Assembly (NCBI RefSeq): GCF_016806065.1
Contig: NZ_CP032405.1
Location: forward strand, 4,058,001-4,122,000
Source: Rhizobium rosettiformans
GTDB lineage: Bacteria; Pseudomonadota; Alphaproteobacteria; Rhizobiales; Rhizobiaceae
DNA: 64,000 bases
Direction: 5' to 3'
The translations under genes and the position numbers were made by a program. Numbering within the stretch: position 1 is the first letter of the stretch; each line of letters begins with the position of its first letter. This document shows, one piece after another, positions 46,312 to 55,399 of this stretch. The notes below the pieces were generated by a model, which saw only the letters and a list, made by a program, of their open reading frames with translations, made no database searches and was not told the origin of the DNA.

Positions 46312-47541
46312 ATGAAGCGTCTACCCCACATTCTCGCCGGAACCATGCTGAGCGTCAGCCTTGTCTCCGCGCCCGCTCTTGCCCAGCAGGCGGGAACGCC
46401 CGTCGAGACCCAGGCACCCAACGCGCCCGACCAGCAGCCGGCCTTTTCCGGTCAGACGAGAGCGCCGCAGCCTCCGGAATCCGTCAGCATCCAGACCGAA
46501 GTCGTGGCCGAAGGCTTGCCGCATCTCTGGGCGATGGAATTCCTCCCCGATGGCCGCATGCTTGTCACCGCCAAGCAGGGCGCCATGCACATCATCGGCA
46601 CCGACGGTACGGCCGGCCCCGAGATTGCAAACGTTCCGGAAGTCCTCGCCGACGGTCAGGGCGGCTTGCTCGACGTTGCCCTGGCACCCGACTTTGAAAG
46701 CTCGGGCATGATCTTCTTCTCCTTCGCCGAACCACGGGATGACGACGGCAACGGCACATCGGTTGCTTCCGCACGCCTCGTCGCGGACGACCAGGGCGGC
46801 GGCGCTCTGGAAGACGTCAATGTGATCTTCCGCCAGACCCCCGGCTATGACGGCAACAAGCACTTCGGCTCGCGCCTCGCCTTCGGTCCGGAAGGTGAAC
46901 TCTACGTGACGGTCGGCGAGCGCTCCGACGCCGAACCTCGCGTTCAGGCCCAGGATCTGCAGAGCGGTCTTGGCAAGATCTTCCGCATCAGCCAGACGGG
47001 TGAAGCTGTCGAAGGCAACCCCTTCATTGGCCAAAATGGCGCCCAGCCGGAAATCTGGTCGCTCGGCCACCGCAACCTGCAGTCCGCCACGATTGACGGT
47101 CAGGGCCGCCTGTGGACCGTCGAACACGGCCCGAAGGGTGGCGACGAACTGAACCTGCCCGAGGCCGGTAAGAACTATGGCTGGCCGGAAGTGACCTATG
47201 GCGTCGAATATAGTGGCGCTGCAGTGGGCGAAGGCATCACGCAGATGGCCGACACCGAGCAGCCGGTCTATTATTGGGACCCCGTAATCGCGCCCTCGGG
47301 CATGGCGTACTACGATGCCGATGCCATCCCCGAATGGAAGGGAGCCTTCCTCGTCGGCGGCCTGGTAAGCCAGGGCGTGGTCATCCTCCACATGGAGAAC
47401 GACCGGGTAAAGCATGAGGAACGCGTCGATCTTGGCGCCCGCATTCGCGATGTGAGAGTAGGCCCCGACGGCGCCGTCTACGCCGTCACCGAACAGCGCG
47501 GCGGCGGCAACTCGACCATCGTGAAGCTTACCAAGGGCTGA
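46312..47541 (+). CDS. PQQ-dependent aldose sugar dehydrogenase (paralogue 1)
   Basis: A 409-residue periplasmic protein with a signal peptide (MKRLPHILAGTMLSVSLVSAPALA, cleavage near residue 24), a Gln/Pro-rich linker and a six-bladed propeller of the soluble glucose/aldose sugar dehydrogenase family (YliI/Asd type). Landmarks are GLPHLWAMEFLPDGRMLVT, a GGLLDVALAPDF block, NKHFGSRLAF, LGHRNLQS and VEHGPKGGDELN. It oxidises aldoses with PQQ as cofactor and passes electrons to the respiratory chain. The start follows AGGAGG by 5 nt. A second copy lies about 2.8 kb downstream. Confidence 0.9.
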   Translation: MKRLPHILAGTMLSVSLVSAPALAQQAGTPVETQAPNAPDQQPAFSGQTRAPQPPESVSIQTEVVAEGLPHLWAMEFLPDGRMLVTAKQGAMHIIGTDGTAGPEIANVPEVLADGQGGLLDVALAPDFESSGMIFFSFAEPRDDDGNGTSVASARLVADDQGGGALEDVNVIFRQTPGYDGNKHFGSRLAFGPEGELYVTVGERSDAEPRVQAQDLQSGLGKIFRISQTGEAVEGNPFIGQNGAQPEIWSLGHRNLQSATIDGQGRLWTVEHGPKGGDELNLPEAGKNYGWPEVTYGVEYSGAAVGEGITQMADTEQPVYYWDPVIAPSGMAYYDADAIPEWKGAFLVGGLVSQGVVILHMENDRVKHEERVDLGARIRDVRVGPDGAVYAVTEQRGGGNSTIVKLTKG

Positions 47542-47547
47542 TCAACC

Positions 47548-47584
47548 CATTCCGCCTCTGGCTCTCGCAGTCAGGGGCGGAATG
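47548..47584. terminator. Convergent hairpin after sugar dehydrogenase 1
   Basis: CATTCCGCC (47548-47556) pairs with GGCGGAATG (47576-47584) around a 19-nt loop with a further CTG/CAG pair. It overlaps the 3' end of the convergent PIN toxin gene. There is no T-run. Confidence 0.5.
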
Positions 47585-47960
47585 CCAAGGGGTGATCGAC
47601 AAGGGCACGGTCAACGGTCACCAGTAACAGGCCTTCGACATGACACTGGGCGAGAAGCAGCCGGTCGAAGGGGTCCCGGGTAGGCGGTTCAGGATCGAGA
47701 GAGTGAAGGACGTGGGCGACTTCGATATCGAGGATCTCCAAACCACCCGATTTGACGTTTGCCGGCACGTCCGCCAGGGCCATGCCGACATCCAATTTGC
47801 CGAGCCTGCTTTTGATCGCTATTTCCCAAAGAGTGGCAACGCTGACGAAGCCTATAGTGTCCCCGACACCGAAGTACTTGCTGATAGCCGGAAATTGCAG
47901 ATCGAAATCCCGCCTCAGAAGGCCGAGGAAAATATGGGTATCCAGCAACAAGCGCTGCAC
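47571..47960 (-). CDS. PIN-domain toxin (VapC-like) of a Phd/PIN module
   Basis: A 129-residue PIN-domain toxin with the conserved acids D7 (LLDTHIF), E46 (LWEIAIK), D96/D99 (DPFDRLL) and D117 (VTVDRAL). This SLR/PIN subgroup pairs with Phd/YefM antitoxins. The GTG at 47960 gives the standard N-terminus and lies 13 bp after the antitoxin stop; upstream in-frame ATGs would overlap the antitoxin gene. It should cleave RNA when free. Confidence 0.85.
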   Translation of the reverse strand: MQRLLLDTHIFLGLLRRDFDLQFPAISKYFGVGDTIGFVSVATLWEIAIKSRLGKLDVGMALADVPANVKSGGLEILDIEVAHVLHSLDPEPPTRDPFDRLLLAQCHVEGLLLVTVDRALVDHPLAFRP

Positions 47961-47973
47961 TAGGGAAGCGGCC

Positions 47974-48246
47974 TCAGGAGAAGTCTTCTGGAAGCGGATC
48001 ATCAAAGTCCTCAGCGATATAGGGAACGGCATTCTCAACGCCTATCGAACGCAGATGCGCCTGCATTGCCTCCCAATCGATTCCTCTCTTCTTCTGCTCC
48101 GACTTTCCCGCGCTCCCCTCCACATGCGGCACCAGATCCAAAACCGGCTTGCCGTCCCGCGTCACGGTCACGACTTCGCCCCGCTCGACGGCATCGGCAA
48201 GCGCTTCCAGATCGCGTGTAGCTTCCTGCAGACTGACGGTTTTCAT
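47974..48246 (-). CDS. Phd/YefM family antitoxin
   Basis: A 90-residue antitoxin with the N-terminal Phd/YefM DNA-binding fold (MKTVSLQEATRDLEALADAV, then RGEVVTVTRDGKPVLDLVP) and a C-terminal toxin-binding tail. The ATG at 48246 begins the conserved domain; an upstream in-frame start would add 13 residues. It is the first gene of the module and lies just after the aatA terminator. Confidence 0.85.
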   Translation of the reverse strand: MKTVSLQEATRDLEALADAVERGEVVTVTRDGKPVLDLVPHVEGSAGKSEQKKRGIDWEAMQAHLRSIGVENAVPYIAEDFDDPLPEDFS

Positions 48247-48300
48247 GAGCGCCAGAATACCACAAGCGCTCACCCCCCTCAACAAAGCCAGAAAATGCGA

Positions 48301-48328
48301 AAAGGGCCCGCCTCCCGGCGAGCCCTTT
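48301..48328 (-). terminator. Terminator of aatA
   Basis: On the minus strand AAAGGGCTCGCC-ggga-GGCGGGCCCTTT forms a long stem with one mismatch and is followed by T residues, 22 bp after the aatA stop. It separates aatA from the Phd/PIN module. Confidence 0.7.
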
Positions 48329-48349
48329 CAAGACACATGTAGCTTACAC

Positions 48350-49612
<1,263 letters not shown>

Positions 49613-49815
49613 CTATGGCGAAAGAGCCCCGGCCTTTCAAGCCAAAAGCACGGATGACGCAAGAGATTTGCGTCACCATTCCAATGCGTCTGTGGGCACG
49701 ATTTCCCAAGCACCGCCGAAATCACAATTCGAGTTGGGAAACGCCACAATTTCGTCGCCATGGCGACGCGATCGCACGGTTTCATGCGGTCAGGACAAGA
49801 AAGAAGGTGCCTGTC

Positions 49816-50211
49816 ATGGATTATGAACTGGAAACATGTACGCCACCCTCAAGGCGAAGCCGTTCACTGGCCTGGCTCGCCGCTGCCAGCGGCTTGGCTT
49901 TGGCTCTCTTCATGTTCGGAAGCCCGGGTGCCGCCTCGCCACCCAGCGGGGACAAGCTCATCGTGGCACCGCAGACCTCCACCATCTCGGCAGATCGCCT
50001 GACCACCGGCAGCATCGTCCCGGCCTCCCCCGTCCGACTGGTCGATGTCCCGGCCTCCGCGATGAAGCACCTGCCCCTTCCGCAAAAGGAGCGTCATGTG
50101 CTGATCGTCCTCCTCTTCGCCTGCTTCACGGTCATGGCAGCCGGAGGCTTCGCCCTTTGGCGGCGGGGATGGCGGGAGATCGTTCAAGGCGAAAGCAGCG
50201 ATCAGCGTTAA
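49816..50211 (+). CDS. Hypothetical two-span membrane protein
   Basis: A 131-residue protein with a hydrophobic segment near the N-terminus (SLAWLAAASGLALALFMFG, about 17-35) and another near the C-terminus (VLIVLLFACFTVMAAGGFALW, about 94-114). About 60 residues lie between them, probably in the periplasm, and the C-terminal tail is charged. GAAGGTG precedes the ATG. No family is recognised. It lies between aatA and the second sugar dehydrogenase. Confidence 0.6.
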   Translation: MDYELETCTPPSRRSRSLAWLAAASGLALALFMFGSPGAASPPSGDKLIVAPQTSTISADRLTTGSIVPASPVRLVDVPASAMKHLPLPQKERHVLIVLLFACFTVMAAGGFALWRRGWREIVQGESSDQR

Positions 50212-50364
50212 GCGCAGGTCGAATCCGGGACACTGACGACGGCAGCCGCGCGCTTCGCCTTCAAAACTCCGTCATGAAGCCCGCGCCGGCTGTGAAACGC
50301 CTTGCCAGCTGCATTTCAGTCCCCATCTTCTCGACGAGCAATCGATGGCTGTGAGGAGATGACG

Positions 50365-51507
50365 ATGCTGAACCCCTTCGACAAGATCGGACGACTGTGC
50401 GTATCCGTTCTAGCCTTGTCGGTTGCGACATCCGCGTCGGCCGAAGAGCCCCGGGAGATCCGGGCCGGCGACGTCACCATCGAGGTCACCAGCATCGCCG
50501 AGGGCCTAGAAAACCCCTGGTCGGTTGAAGTGCTGCCGGATGGGGCCTTCATCGTCACCGAGCGGCCAGGCCGCATGCGCATCATCCGTGATGGTGAAGT
50601 CGGGCGGCCCTTGGGCGGCCTGCCGAGGATCGCGGCCGTCGGCCAGGGTGGCCTGCTCGACCTCGCCCTCTCTCCCGACTTTGCCGAAAGCCGACGTCTC
50701 TTCTTTACCGCCGCCGCCCCCGGTCCGGGTGGCCAGGGTACGGCCGTCTTCTCCGCCCGCCTGAGCGCGAACGAACGACGCCTTGAGGATGTCCGTCGGA
50801 TCTTTCTCATGAACAAGCTGACTGGCGCCGGCCAGCATTTCGGATCCCGGATCGCTGTCGCCGCTGATGGCAGCCTGTTTTTCGGCATCGGCGACCGCGG
50901 CGATCCCGATCGCGCTCAGGACCCTGCGGATCACGCCGGCAAGATCCTCCGCATCAATGCAGACGGCACGCCATCCTCCGCCAATCCGGCGGGCCAGGCT
51001 CTTCCCGAAGTCTGGTCCAGCGGCCACCGCAATCCCCAAGGCATCGTCATCGATCCCGCCGATAACAAGCTTTACACCGTCGAACATGGGGCGCGAGGTG
51101 GTGACGAGATCAACGCACCCGAAGCGGGCAACAACTATGGCTGGCCCGTGATCTCCTATGGCAAGCACTATTCCGGCGCCGAAATCGGCATCGGTCAGTC
51201 CGCCGATGGCTACGAACAGCCGCTGCACTACTGGGACCCTTCGATCGCGCCAGGAGCGCTTGCGATCTACCGGGGCGCCATGTTCCCGGAATGGGAGGGC
51301 GACTTCCTGGTCGCCGCCTTGAAATATCAGCTGATCGCCCGCATCGAGCGCAACGATGACGGCTCGATTGGCAAAGAAGAACGCATTCTGCAAGGCGACT
51401 ACGGCCGCATCCGTGACGTGAAGGTCGCGCCAGACGGCTCCATCCTGCTGGTGACCGACGAAGAGGATGGGCAGCTTCTGCGCCTCACGCGCGCTGGCCA
51501 GACTTGA
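50365..51507 (+). CDS. PQQ-dependent aldose sugar dehydrogenase (paralogue 2)
   Basis: A 380-residue periplasmic propeller protein with a signal peptide (MLNPFDKIGRLCVSVLALSV to about residue 26, ASA). It shares all landmarks with the first copy: GLENPWSVEVLPDGAFIVT, GQGGLLDLALSPDF, GQHFGSRIAV, SGHRNPQGIVID and VEHGARGGDEINAPE. Compared with paralogue 1 it lacks the Gln/Pro-rich N-terminal linker and has the more typical HRNPQG form. The start at 50365 has GAGGAG 6 nt upstream. Confidence 0.9.
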   Translation: MLNPFDKIGRLCVSVLALSVATSASAEEPREIRAGDVTIEVTSIAEGLENPWSVEVLPDGAFIVTERPGRMRIIRDGEVGRPLGGLPRIAAVGQGGLLDLALSPDFAESRRLFFTAAAPGPGGQGTAVFSARLSANERRLEDVRRIFLMNKLTGAGQHFGSRIAVAADGSLFFGIGDRGDPDRAQDPADHAGKILRINADGTPSSANPAGQALPEVWSSGHRNPQGIVIDPADNKLYTVEHGARGGDEINAPEAGNNYGWPVISYGKHYSGAEIGIGQSADGYEQPLHYWDPSIAPGALAIYRGAMFPEWEGDFLVAALKYQLIARIERNDDGSIGKEERILQGDYGRIRDVKVAPDGSILLVTDEEDGQLLRLTRAGQT

Positions 51508-51534
51508 CAGACGCTGCGCACCTGTCATCAGCCA

Positions 51535-51562
51535 AAATTTGCCCCATATTCGGGGCCAATTT
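51535..51562 (+). terminator. Terminator of sugar dehydrogenase 2
   Basis: AAATTTGCCCC-atattc-GGGGCCAATTT is an 11-bp stem with one mismatch, 27 bp after the stop codon, with AATTTG on the 3' side. Confidence 0.65.
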
Positions 51563-51885
51563 GCCTGACAAGCTTGGCCCCGCGGAATGCGAGACCATTG
51601 AACACGAAAAATTTTCACCCGCAAATTTCCGTGTTCGAGAGGGGTTTTGCCTCAATCTCCATCGCAAGCGATGCAAATTTTCTTCGAAATGGCGTGACGA
51701 CGCCTTTCGACGGTAACGAATCACTCCATTCACACTGAAAACAAAGGAATCTCGCCCCATACAGGGTTAAAACTTTCGCTTGCCAATTTCCGACAAACCA
51801 AGCAATCTTCGCGCGTTCGGGCAATTTTGCGAGCATGGGAAGACCTATAAATGAGTGCGCGCCGGGGACGCTATAACAACCCCGG
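51563..51885. other. AT-rich gap with repeated AAATTT-type motifs
   Basis: About 320 bp without a credible gene, clearly more AT-rich than its surroundings. Variants of (G/C)CAAATTT or CAATTT recur several times here and in the preceding terminator (near 51535, 51556, 51607, 51623, 51674, 51783 and 51822). A TATAAC at 51872-51877 is a possible -10 for the cold-shock gene. Clustered AT-rich motifs are typical targets of MucR/Ros-type or H-NS-like proteins in rhizobia. Confidence 0.45.
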
Positions 51886-51931
51886 GCAGCCTAACTTGAG
51901 AGGATGGAAACATCGTCGGGCGTTAGACTGC
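51886..51931 (+). promoter_or_regulatory. Structured 5' leader of the cold-shock gene
   Basis: GCAGCCTAAC (51886-51895) can pair with GTTAGACTGC (51922-51931), 9 of 10 bases as Watson-Crick pairs. It lies in a leader of about 160 nt if the TATAAC at 51872 is the -10. A second small stem, ACCCGC-tt-GCGGGT, follows nearer the gene. Long structured leaders control cspA-type mRNAs by temperature. Confidence 0.45.
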
Positions 51932-52043
51932 GGTAACAGGGCCCCTTTCCTCTAATTTCGACAAATGCCTGTCGCTCACCCGCTTGCGGGTACATTGCAA
52001 TGCTGCCCCGCCGAATATGGGCAGAGAGAAAAGGACCTGACGC

Positions 52044-52259
52044 ATGGCCGAGACTGGCACTGTAAAGTTTTTTAACACCGACAAGGGCTTTGGCTTCATC
52101 AAGCCCGACAATGGCGGCGCGGACATCTTCGTCCACATCTCCGCCGTTCAGGCATCGGGCCTGTCGGGCCTGACCGAAAACCAAAAGGTCAGCTTCGACA
52201 CCGAACCCGATCGCCGTGGCAAGGGCCCTAAGGCCGTAAACCTGCAGATCTCCGGCTGA
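52044..52259 (+). CDS. CspA family cold-shock protein
   Basis: A 71-residue single cold-shock domain. It starts MAETGTVKFFNTDKGFGFIKPD, which contains RNP1 (KGFGFIKP), and has RNP2 (DIFVHISAV, about residues 29-37). It binds single-stranded RNA or DNA and acts as an RNA chaperone. AAGGACC precedes the ATG. The long upstream leader and the strong downstream terminator suggest a highly expressed monocistronic gene. Confidence 0.95.
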   Translation: MAETGTVKFFNTDKGFGFIKPDNGGADIFVHISAVQASGLSGLTENQKVSFDTEPDRRGKGPKAVNLQISG

Positions 52260-52286
52260 TTTCACCCGGTTTTCTACGAATTGCGG

Positions 52287-52310
52287 CCCGGCATTTATGC
52301 CGGGTTTTTT
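52287..52310 (+). terminator. Intrinsic terminator of the cold-shock gene
   Basis: CCCGGCAT-tt-ATGCCGGG is a perfect 8-bp stem followed by six T residues. Confidence 0.9.
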
Positions 52311-52413
52311 CGTTCAGCCTCCGTTCAGGCAAGGCCTCATAGATTGCGATCATCGCCGATGGCCCGAACAGCCACATCGGCCAGATAGTTTCCGAAGGTC
52401 GAGGAACGACGTC

Positions 52414-52875
52414 ATGATGAAATTCGCGCAAAATGCACTTCTCGCGGCTGCAGTCACACTGACGCCGATCGCTGCGGCAAGCCAGGCCGAAGCCGGCGAC
52501 CGGCATTATCGTCACCGCAGCGACGATGCCCTTGCACTGGGCGTCATCGGTCTCGCAACCGGCATGATCGTCGGCTCGGCGATCGCAAGCCCGCCGCCGC
52601 AACGCCGTATCTACATCGATCGCCCAGTCTCAGTCTATGACGAGCCAGGCTACTATGTCGATGATTATCCGCCTCCGCCGCCGCGCCACACCTATCGCCC
52701 CCGCCCGGTCTATCAGCAGTTGCGCCCGGTGGTTCAGTCCTATGGCATCGAGCCCTGGACCGGCGCCTGGTATGACTATTGTGCGCAGCGCTATCGCAGC
52801 TTCAACCCGCGCACAGGCACCTTCGTCGGCTATGACGGCAGAACTCATTTCTGCACGGCCCGCAAAGGACCGTAA
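52414..52875 (+). CDS. BA14K family secreted protein
   Basis: A 153-residue protein with a signal peptide (MMKFAQNALLAAAVTLTPIAAAS, cleavage near residue 27), a hydrophobic Gly/Ala segment (ALGVIGLATGMIVGSAIA), a Pro/Tyr-rich middle and the BA14K domain at the C-terminus (CAQRYRSFNPRTGTFVGYDG, then HFC). BA14K in Brucella is an immunoreactive lectin-like envelope protein. GAGGAACG precedes the ATG. Its role in this bacterium is unknown. Confidence 0.88.
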   Translation: MMKFAQNALLAAAVTLTPIAAASQAEAGDRHYRHRSDDALALGVIGLATGMIVGSAIASPPPQRRIYIDRPVSVYDEPGYYVDDYPPPPPRHTYRPRPVYQQLRPVVQSYGIEPWTGAWYDYCAQRYRSFNPRTGTFVGYDGRTHFCTARKGP

Positions 52876-52892
52876 CCGCACCGCAGAATGAC

Positions 52893-52919
52893 AAAAGCGC
52901 CGGTCACACGGCGCTTTTT
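52893..52919. terminator. Bidirectional terminator between BA14K and MBL-fold genes
   Basis: AAAAGCGCCG-gtcaca-CGGCGCTTTT is a perfect 10-bp stem with A and T flanks suited to both convergent transcripts. Confidence 0.88.
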
Positions 52920-52924
52920 CTCGT

Positions 52925-53569
52925 TCAGAGGCCCTGGATGAAGGGATTGGCTCGGCGCTCGTCGCCGATGCGGCTGCCAGGCCCATGGCCGCAGATGAAG
53001 CCGACGTCGTCCCCGAGAGGCAGGACCTTGTCACGAATCGAGTTCATTAGCGTCTGGTGGTCACCACCCGGCAGATCGGTTCGCCCGACAGAGCCGCTGA
53101 ACAGGACATCGCCGAGATGAGCAAACTTCTGGTCGCGGTTGAAGTAGATGACATGCCCTGGGGCGTGACCTGGGCAGTGGTAGACCTCGAAGGTATGATC
53201 GCCGAAGCTGACCGTATCGCCGTCTTCGAGCCACTGGTCGGGAAGCACGCTGCGCAACCCCGAAATGCCGTAGCTCGCCGCCTGGGTCTCGATGCGCTGC
53301 AAAAGCGGCAGATCGTCCTTGTGCGGCCCGATGATGGTAAGCCCGGTTTTTTCCTTAAGCTCGGCTGCACCGCCGGCGTGATCCAGGTGCCCGTGCGTGA
53401 GCCAGATCGCCTTGAGCGTCAGGCCATTCTCAGCGATCACCTGCATGATGACATCGACATCGCCGCCCGGATCGACGATCACGCCCTCGCGTGTTTCGTC
53501 GTCAAATAGGATCGTGCAGTTCTGCTGAAAGGGGGTTACCGGGATGATTCCCGCCTGTATCTGTCCCAT
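52925..53569 (-). CDS. MBL-fold hydrolase (glyoxalase II-like, YcbL type)
   Basis: A 214-residue metallo-beta-lactamase-fold enzyme. The metal motif is THGHLDHAGG (about residues 58-67), with further ligands in CPGHAPGH, LGDVLF and the C-terminal CGHGPGS. Compact proteins of this kind (YcbL) have glyoxalase II-like thioesterase activity. The start at 53569 (MGQIQAGIIPVTPFQQNCTI) is the family start; an upstream in-frame ATG adds 18 residues. It stands between a terminator and a small-protein gene on the same strand. Confidence 0.9.
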   Translation of the reverse strand: MGQIQAGIIPVTPFQQNCTILFDDETREGVIVDPGGDVDVIMQVIAENGLTLKAIWLTHGHLDHAGGAAELKEKTGLTIIGPHKDDLPLLQRIETQAASYGISGLRSVLPDQWLEDGDTVSFGDHTFEVYHCPGHAPGHVIYFNRDQKFAHLGDVLFSGSVGRTDLPGGDHQTLMNSIRDKVLPLGDDVGFICGHGPGSRIGDERRANPFIQGL

Positions 53570-53658
53570 AGGCTCGCTGTCCTTCTGATCGTGATCGACA
53601 TGGGCCTTACCATGCCAGACCATCGAGAGAAACCACGGCGACTTTCGAAGAAATAGAC

Positions 53659-53823
53659 TTAGCGGGACAGGCCGTAGACCTGCGAGACGGGAGATGCCGG
53701 AAGCAGGGAAGCCTGGGCGACGAGGAAGCTGGCTACCATCAGCTTGGCCGTGAACACGAGGATCGCAACGGGGCGCAGGCTGGAGCTTGCGGAAATCTGG
53801 GCAGTGCGGTCACGGTTCATCAT
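53659..53823 (-). CDS. Short (54-residue) membrane protein
   Basis: A 54-residue frame, MMNRDRTAQISASSSLRPV and onward, with one hydrophobic segment (VAILVFTAKLMVASFLVAQASLL, about residues 19-41) and a short C-terminal tail ending YGLSR. A GGAGAGAGGA Shine-Dalgarno region lies 7-17 nt upstream of the ATG at 53823. That site is partly inside a hairpin (see 53841-53862). No homologue is recognised; coding is supported by the SD, the charge pattern and the membrane segment. Confidence 0.5.
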   Translation of the reverse strand: MMNRDRTAQISASSSLRPVAILVFTAKLMVASFLVAQASLLPASPVSQVYGLSR

Positions 53824-53840
53824 GGCGCGAATCCTCTCTC

Positions 53841-53862
53841 CTTCGGCAAAGCCTCGCCGAAG
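53841..53862 (-). promoter_or_regulatory. Hairpin covering the SD of the 54-residue protein
   Basis: On the minus-strand transcript CTTCGGC-gaggcttt-GCCGAAG forms a 7-bp stem whose 3' arm runs into the AAGGAG of the Shine-Dalgarno sequence. This could limit ribosome access and act as a translational switch. The rest of the 305-bp gap up to the MarR gene shows nothing else clear. Confidence 0.4.
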
Positions 53863-54128
53863 CGGCTTGTCCGGAACTTGTGATTGATCAGTGCAGTGGT
53901 AACGAGCATGCCGGCCATAGGTTTCCAGGTGAAAGTCTAACCTGTGCGATCAGCGTAAATTTGTTGGAAATTTGCTACACTTGCGCATAGTTTTGCCGGC
54001 AATCCCCGTCAAGGAGACGAGGATGAACGGTCGATCACATTGTGATGTCCGACGTTCGGAAAAGCGTCGCCCTGGGCGATGAGGGCAATAACCGGCGGTG
54101 GCGCTCGCGTCTGCGCCGGAGGAAAGGA

Positions 54129-54653
54129 ATGACGAGCGTGGCCCGACAGTCTGCGACGAAGACTGCCAAAAAGATCCTGCCGGAGATGCCGGTGGTCGAT
54201 GACAAGTCGATCGACTTCGAAACCATCGAAAGCCTGTTTTTCGCCTATCGCGATTTCGTGTCCGATCCGGATGCCATCCTTGCCAAGCTCGGTTACGGAC
54301 GCGCCCATCACCGCGTCGTGCATTTCGTCAGCCGCCGTCCAGGCATGACCGTTGCCGACTTGCTCGGCATCCTGCAAATCACGAAGCAAAGTCTTGCCCG
54401 GGTTCTGAAGGAACTGATCGACAGCGGTTATATCAGGCAGATGGCGGGTCCCGCCGACCGCCGCCAGCGCCGACTTTATCCGACGCTTGCCGGGCGCGAA
54501 CTCTCGCTGGCGCTCTCCGAACCGCAGTCGCGCCGCATCGCCCACGCCATGCACGGCATGAGCGCAGACGAGCGCGCGACCGTGCGCCGTTTCCTCGACG
54601 GCATGCAAAGACAGACCGTGACCCAGCCTCTCGAAACGGATGGAGCAGACTGA
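54129..54653 (+). CDS. MarR family regulator (PetP-like)
   Basis: A 174-residue MarR-type winged-helix regulator. The domain includes RAHHRVVHFVSRRPGMTVADLLGILQITKQSLARVLKELIDSGYI and the wing MAGPADRRQRRLYPTLAGREL. The start at 54129 has GGAGGAAAGGA directly upstream; ATG 54042 would add 29 Arg-rich residues. The order MarR then OmpR-type regulator corresponds to petP-petR of Rhodobacter, where it affects cytochrome and redox gene expression. The next gene begins right at its stop. Confidence 0.87.
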   Translation: MTSVARQSATKTAKKILPEMPVVDDKSIDFETIESLFFAYRDFVSDPDAILAKLGYGRAHHRVVHFVSRRPGMTVADLLGILQITKQSLARVLKELIDSGYIRQMAGPADRRQRRLYPTLAGRELSLALSEPQSRRIAHAMHGMSADERATVRRFLDGMQRQTVTQPLETDGAD

Positions 54654-54654
54654 C

Positions 54655-55356
54655 GTGTCGAAGAAGATCGAGCTGACCGACGACGCCCCGCATCTCCTGG
54701 TGGTTGACGACGACACGCGTATTCGCGACCTCTTGCATCGGTTCCTCACGGAAAAAGGCTTCCGCGTCTCCGTCGCAGCCGATGCCGCAGAGGCACGCCG
54801 CAAGCTTGAAGGCCTGAGCTTCGATCTTCTCGTCCTCGACGTGATGATGCCGGGCGAATCCGGTCTTTCTCTCACCCAGAGCCTGTCCGACGAGAAGCGC
54901 GTGCCGGTCATTCTGCTGACCGCCCGCTCCGAGGCCGATAGCCGCATTGCCGGTCTGGAGGCCGGTGCGGACGACTATCTTGCCAAACCTTTCGATCCGC
55001 GCGAACTGGTGCTCAGGATCAACAATATTCTCAAGCGCAACATGAACCCCGATGCGCCGAAGATCGAGCAGGTGATGTTCGGTCCCTACACCTTCTCGGT
55101 GCTGCGCAAGGAACTACGCAAAGGCGCGGAAGTCATCCGTCTGACCGACCGCGAACAGGAAATCATGTATCTCTTCGCCACGCGAGCCGGCGACACGATC
55201 CCGCGCCACGAACTCGTCGGCAACGACGCGGAGGTCGGCGAGCGCACGATCGACGTCCAGATCAATCGGCTGCGGCGCAAGATCGAGGATGATCCCGCCA
55301 ACCCCGTCTGGCTGCAGACGGTGCGCGGCATCGGTTATCGCCTCAGCATGGACTGA
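54655..55356 (+). CDS. OmpR-family response regulator (PetR-like)
   Basis: A 233-residue response regulator with a receiver domain (acidic pocket VVDDD at 16-20, phosphorylation site D62 in LVLDVMMPG, T89 and K111) and a C-terminal winged helix of the OmpR/PhoB type (LTDREQEIMYLFATRAGDTI, then VGERTIDVQINRLRRKIEDD). GTG at 54655, one base after the MarR stop, gives the best start; an ATG at 54640 overlapping the MarR gene is an alternative. Its cognate kinase is probably the next gene. Confidence 0.9.
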   Translation: MSKKIELTDDAPHLLVVDDDTRIRDLLHRFLTEKGFRVSVAADAAEARRKLEGLSFDLLVLDVMMPGESGLSLTQSLSDEKRVPVILLTARSEADSRIAGLEAGADDYLAKPFDPRELVLRINNILKRNMNPDAPKIEQVMFGPYTFSVLRKELRKGAEVIRLTDREQEIMYLFATRAGDTIPRHELVGNDAEVGERTIDVQINRLRRKIEDDPANPVWLQTVRGIGYRLSMD

Positions 55357-55399
55357 GGCTGCGGCAAGGGCGCGTGATGCGCCGAGGAAGTGTAAGCAC

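Noticed and set aside
51504-51716. Plus-strand frame of 70 codons after sugar dehydrogenase 2
   Set aside because: It spans the terminator hairpin and the AT-rich repeat zone, and has no SD and no recognisable protein pattern.
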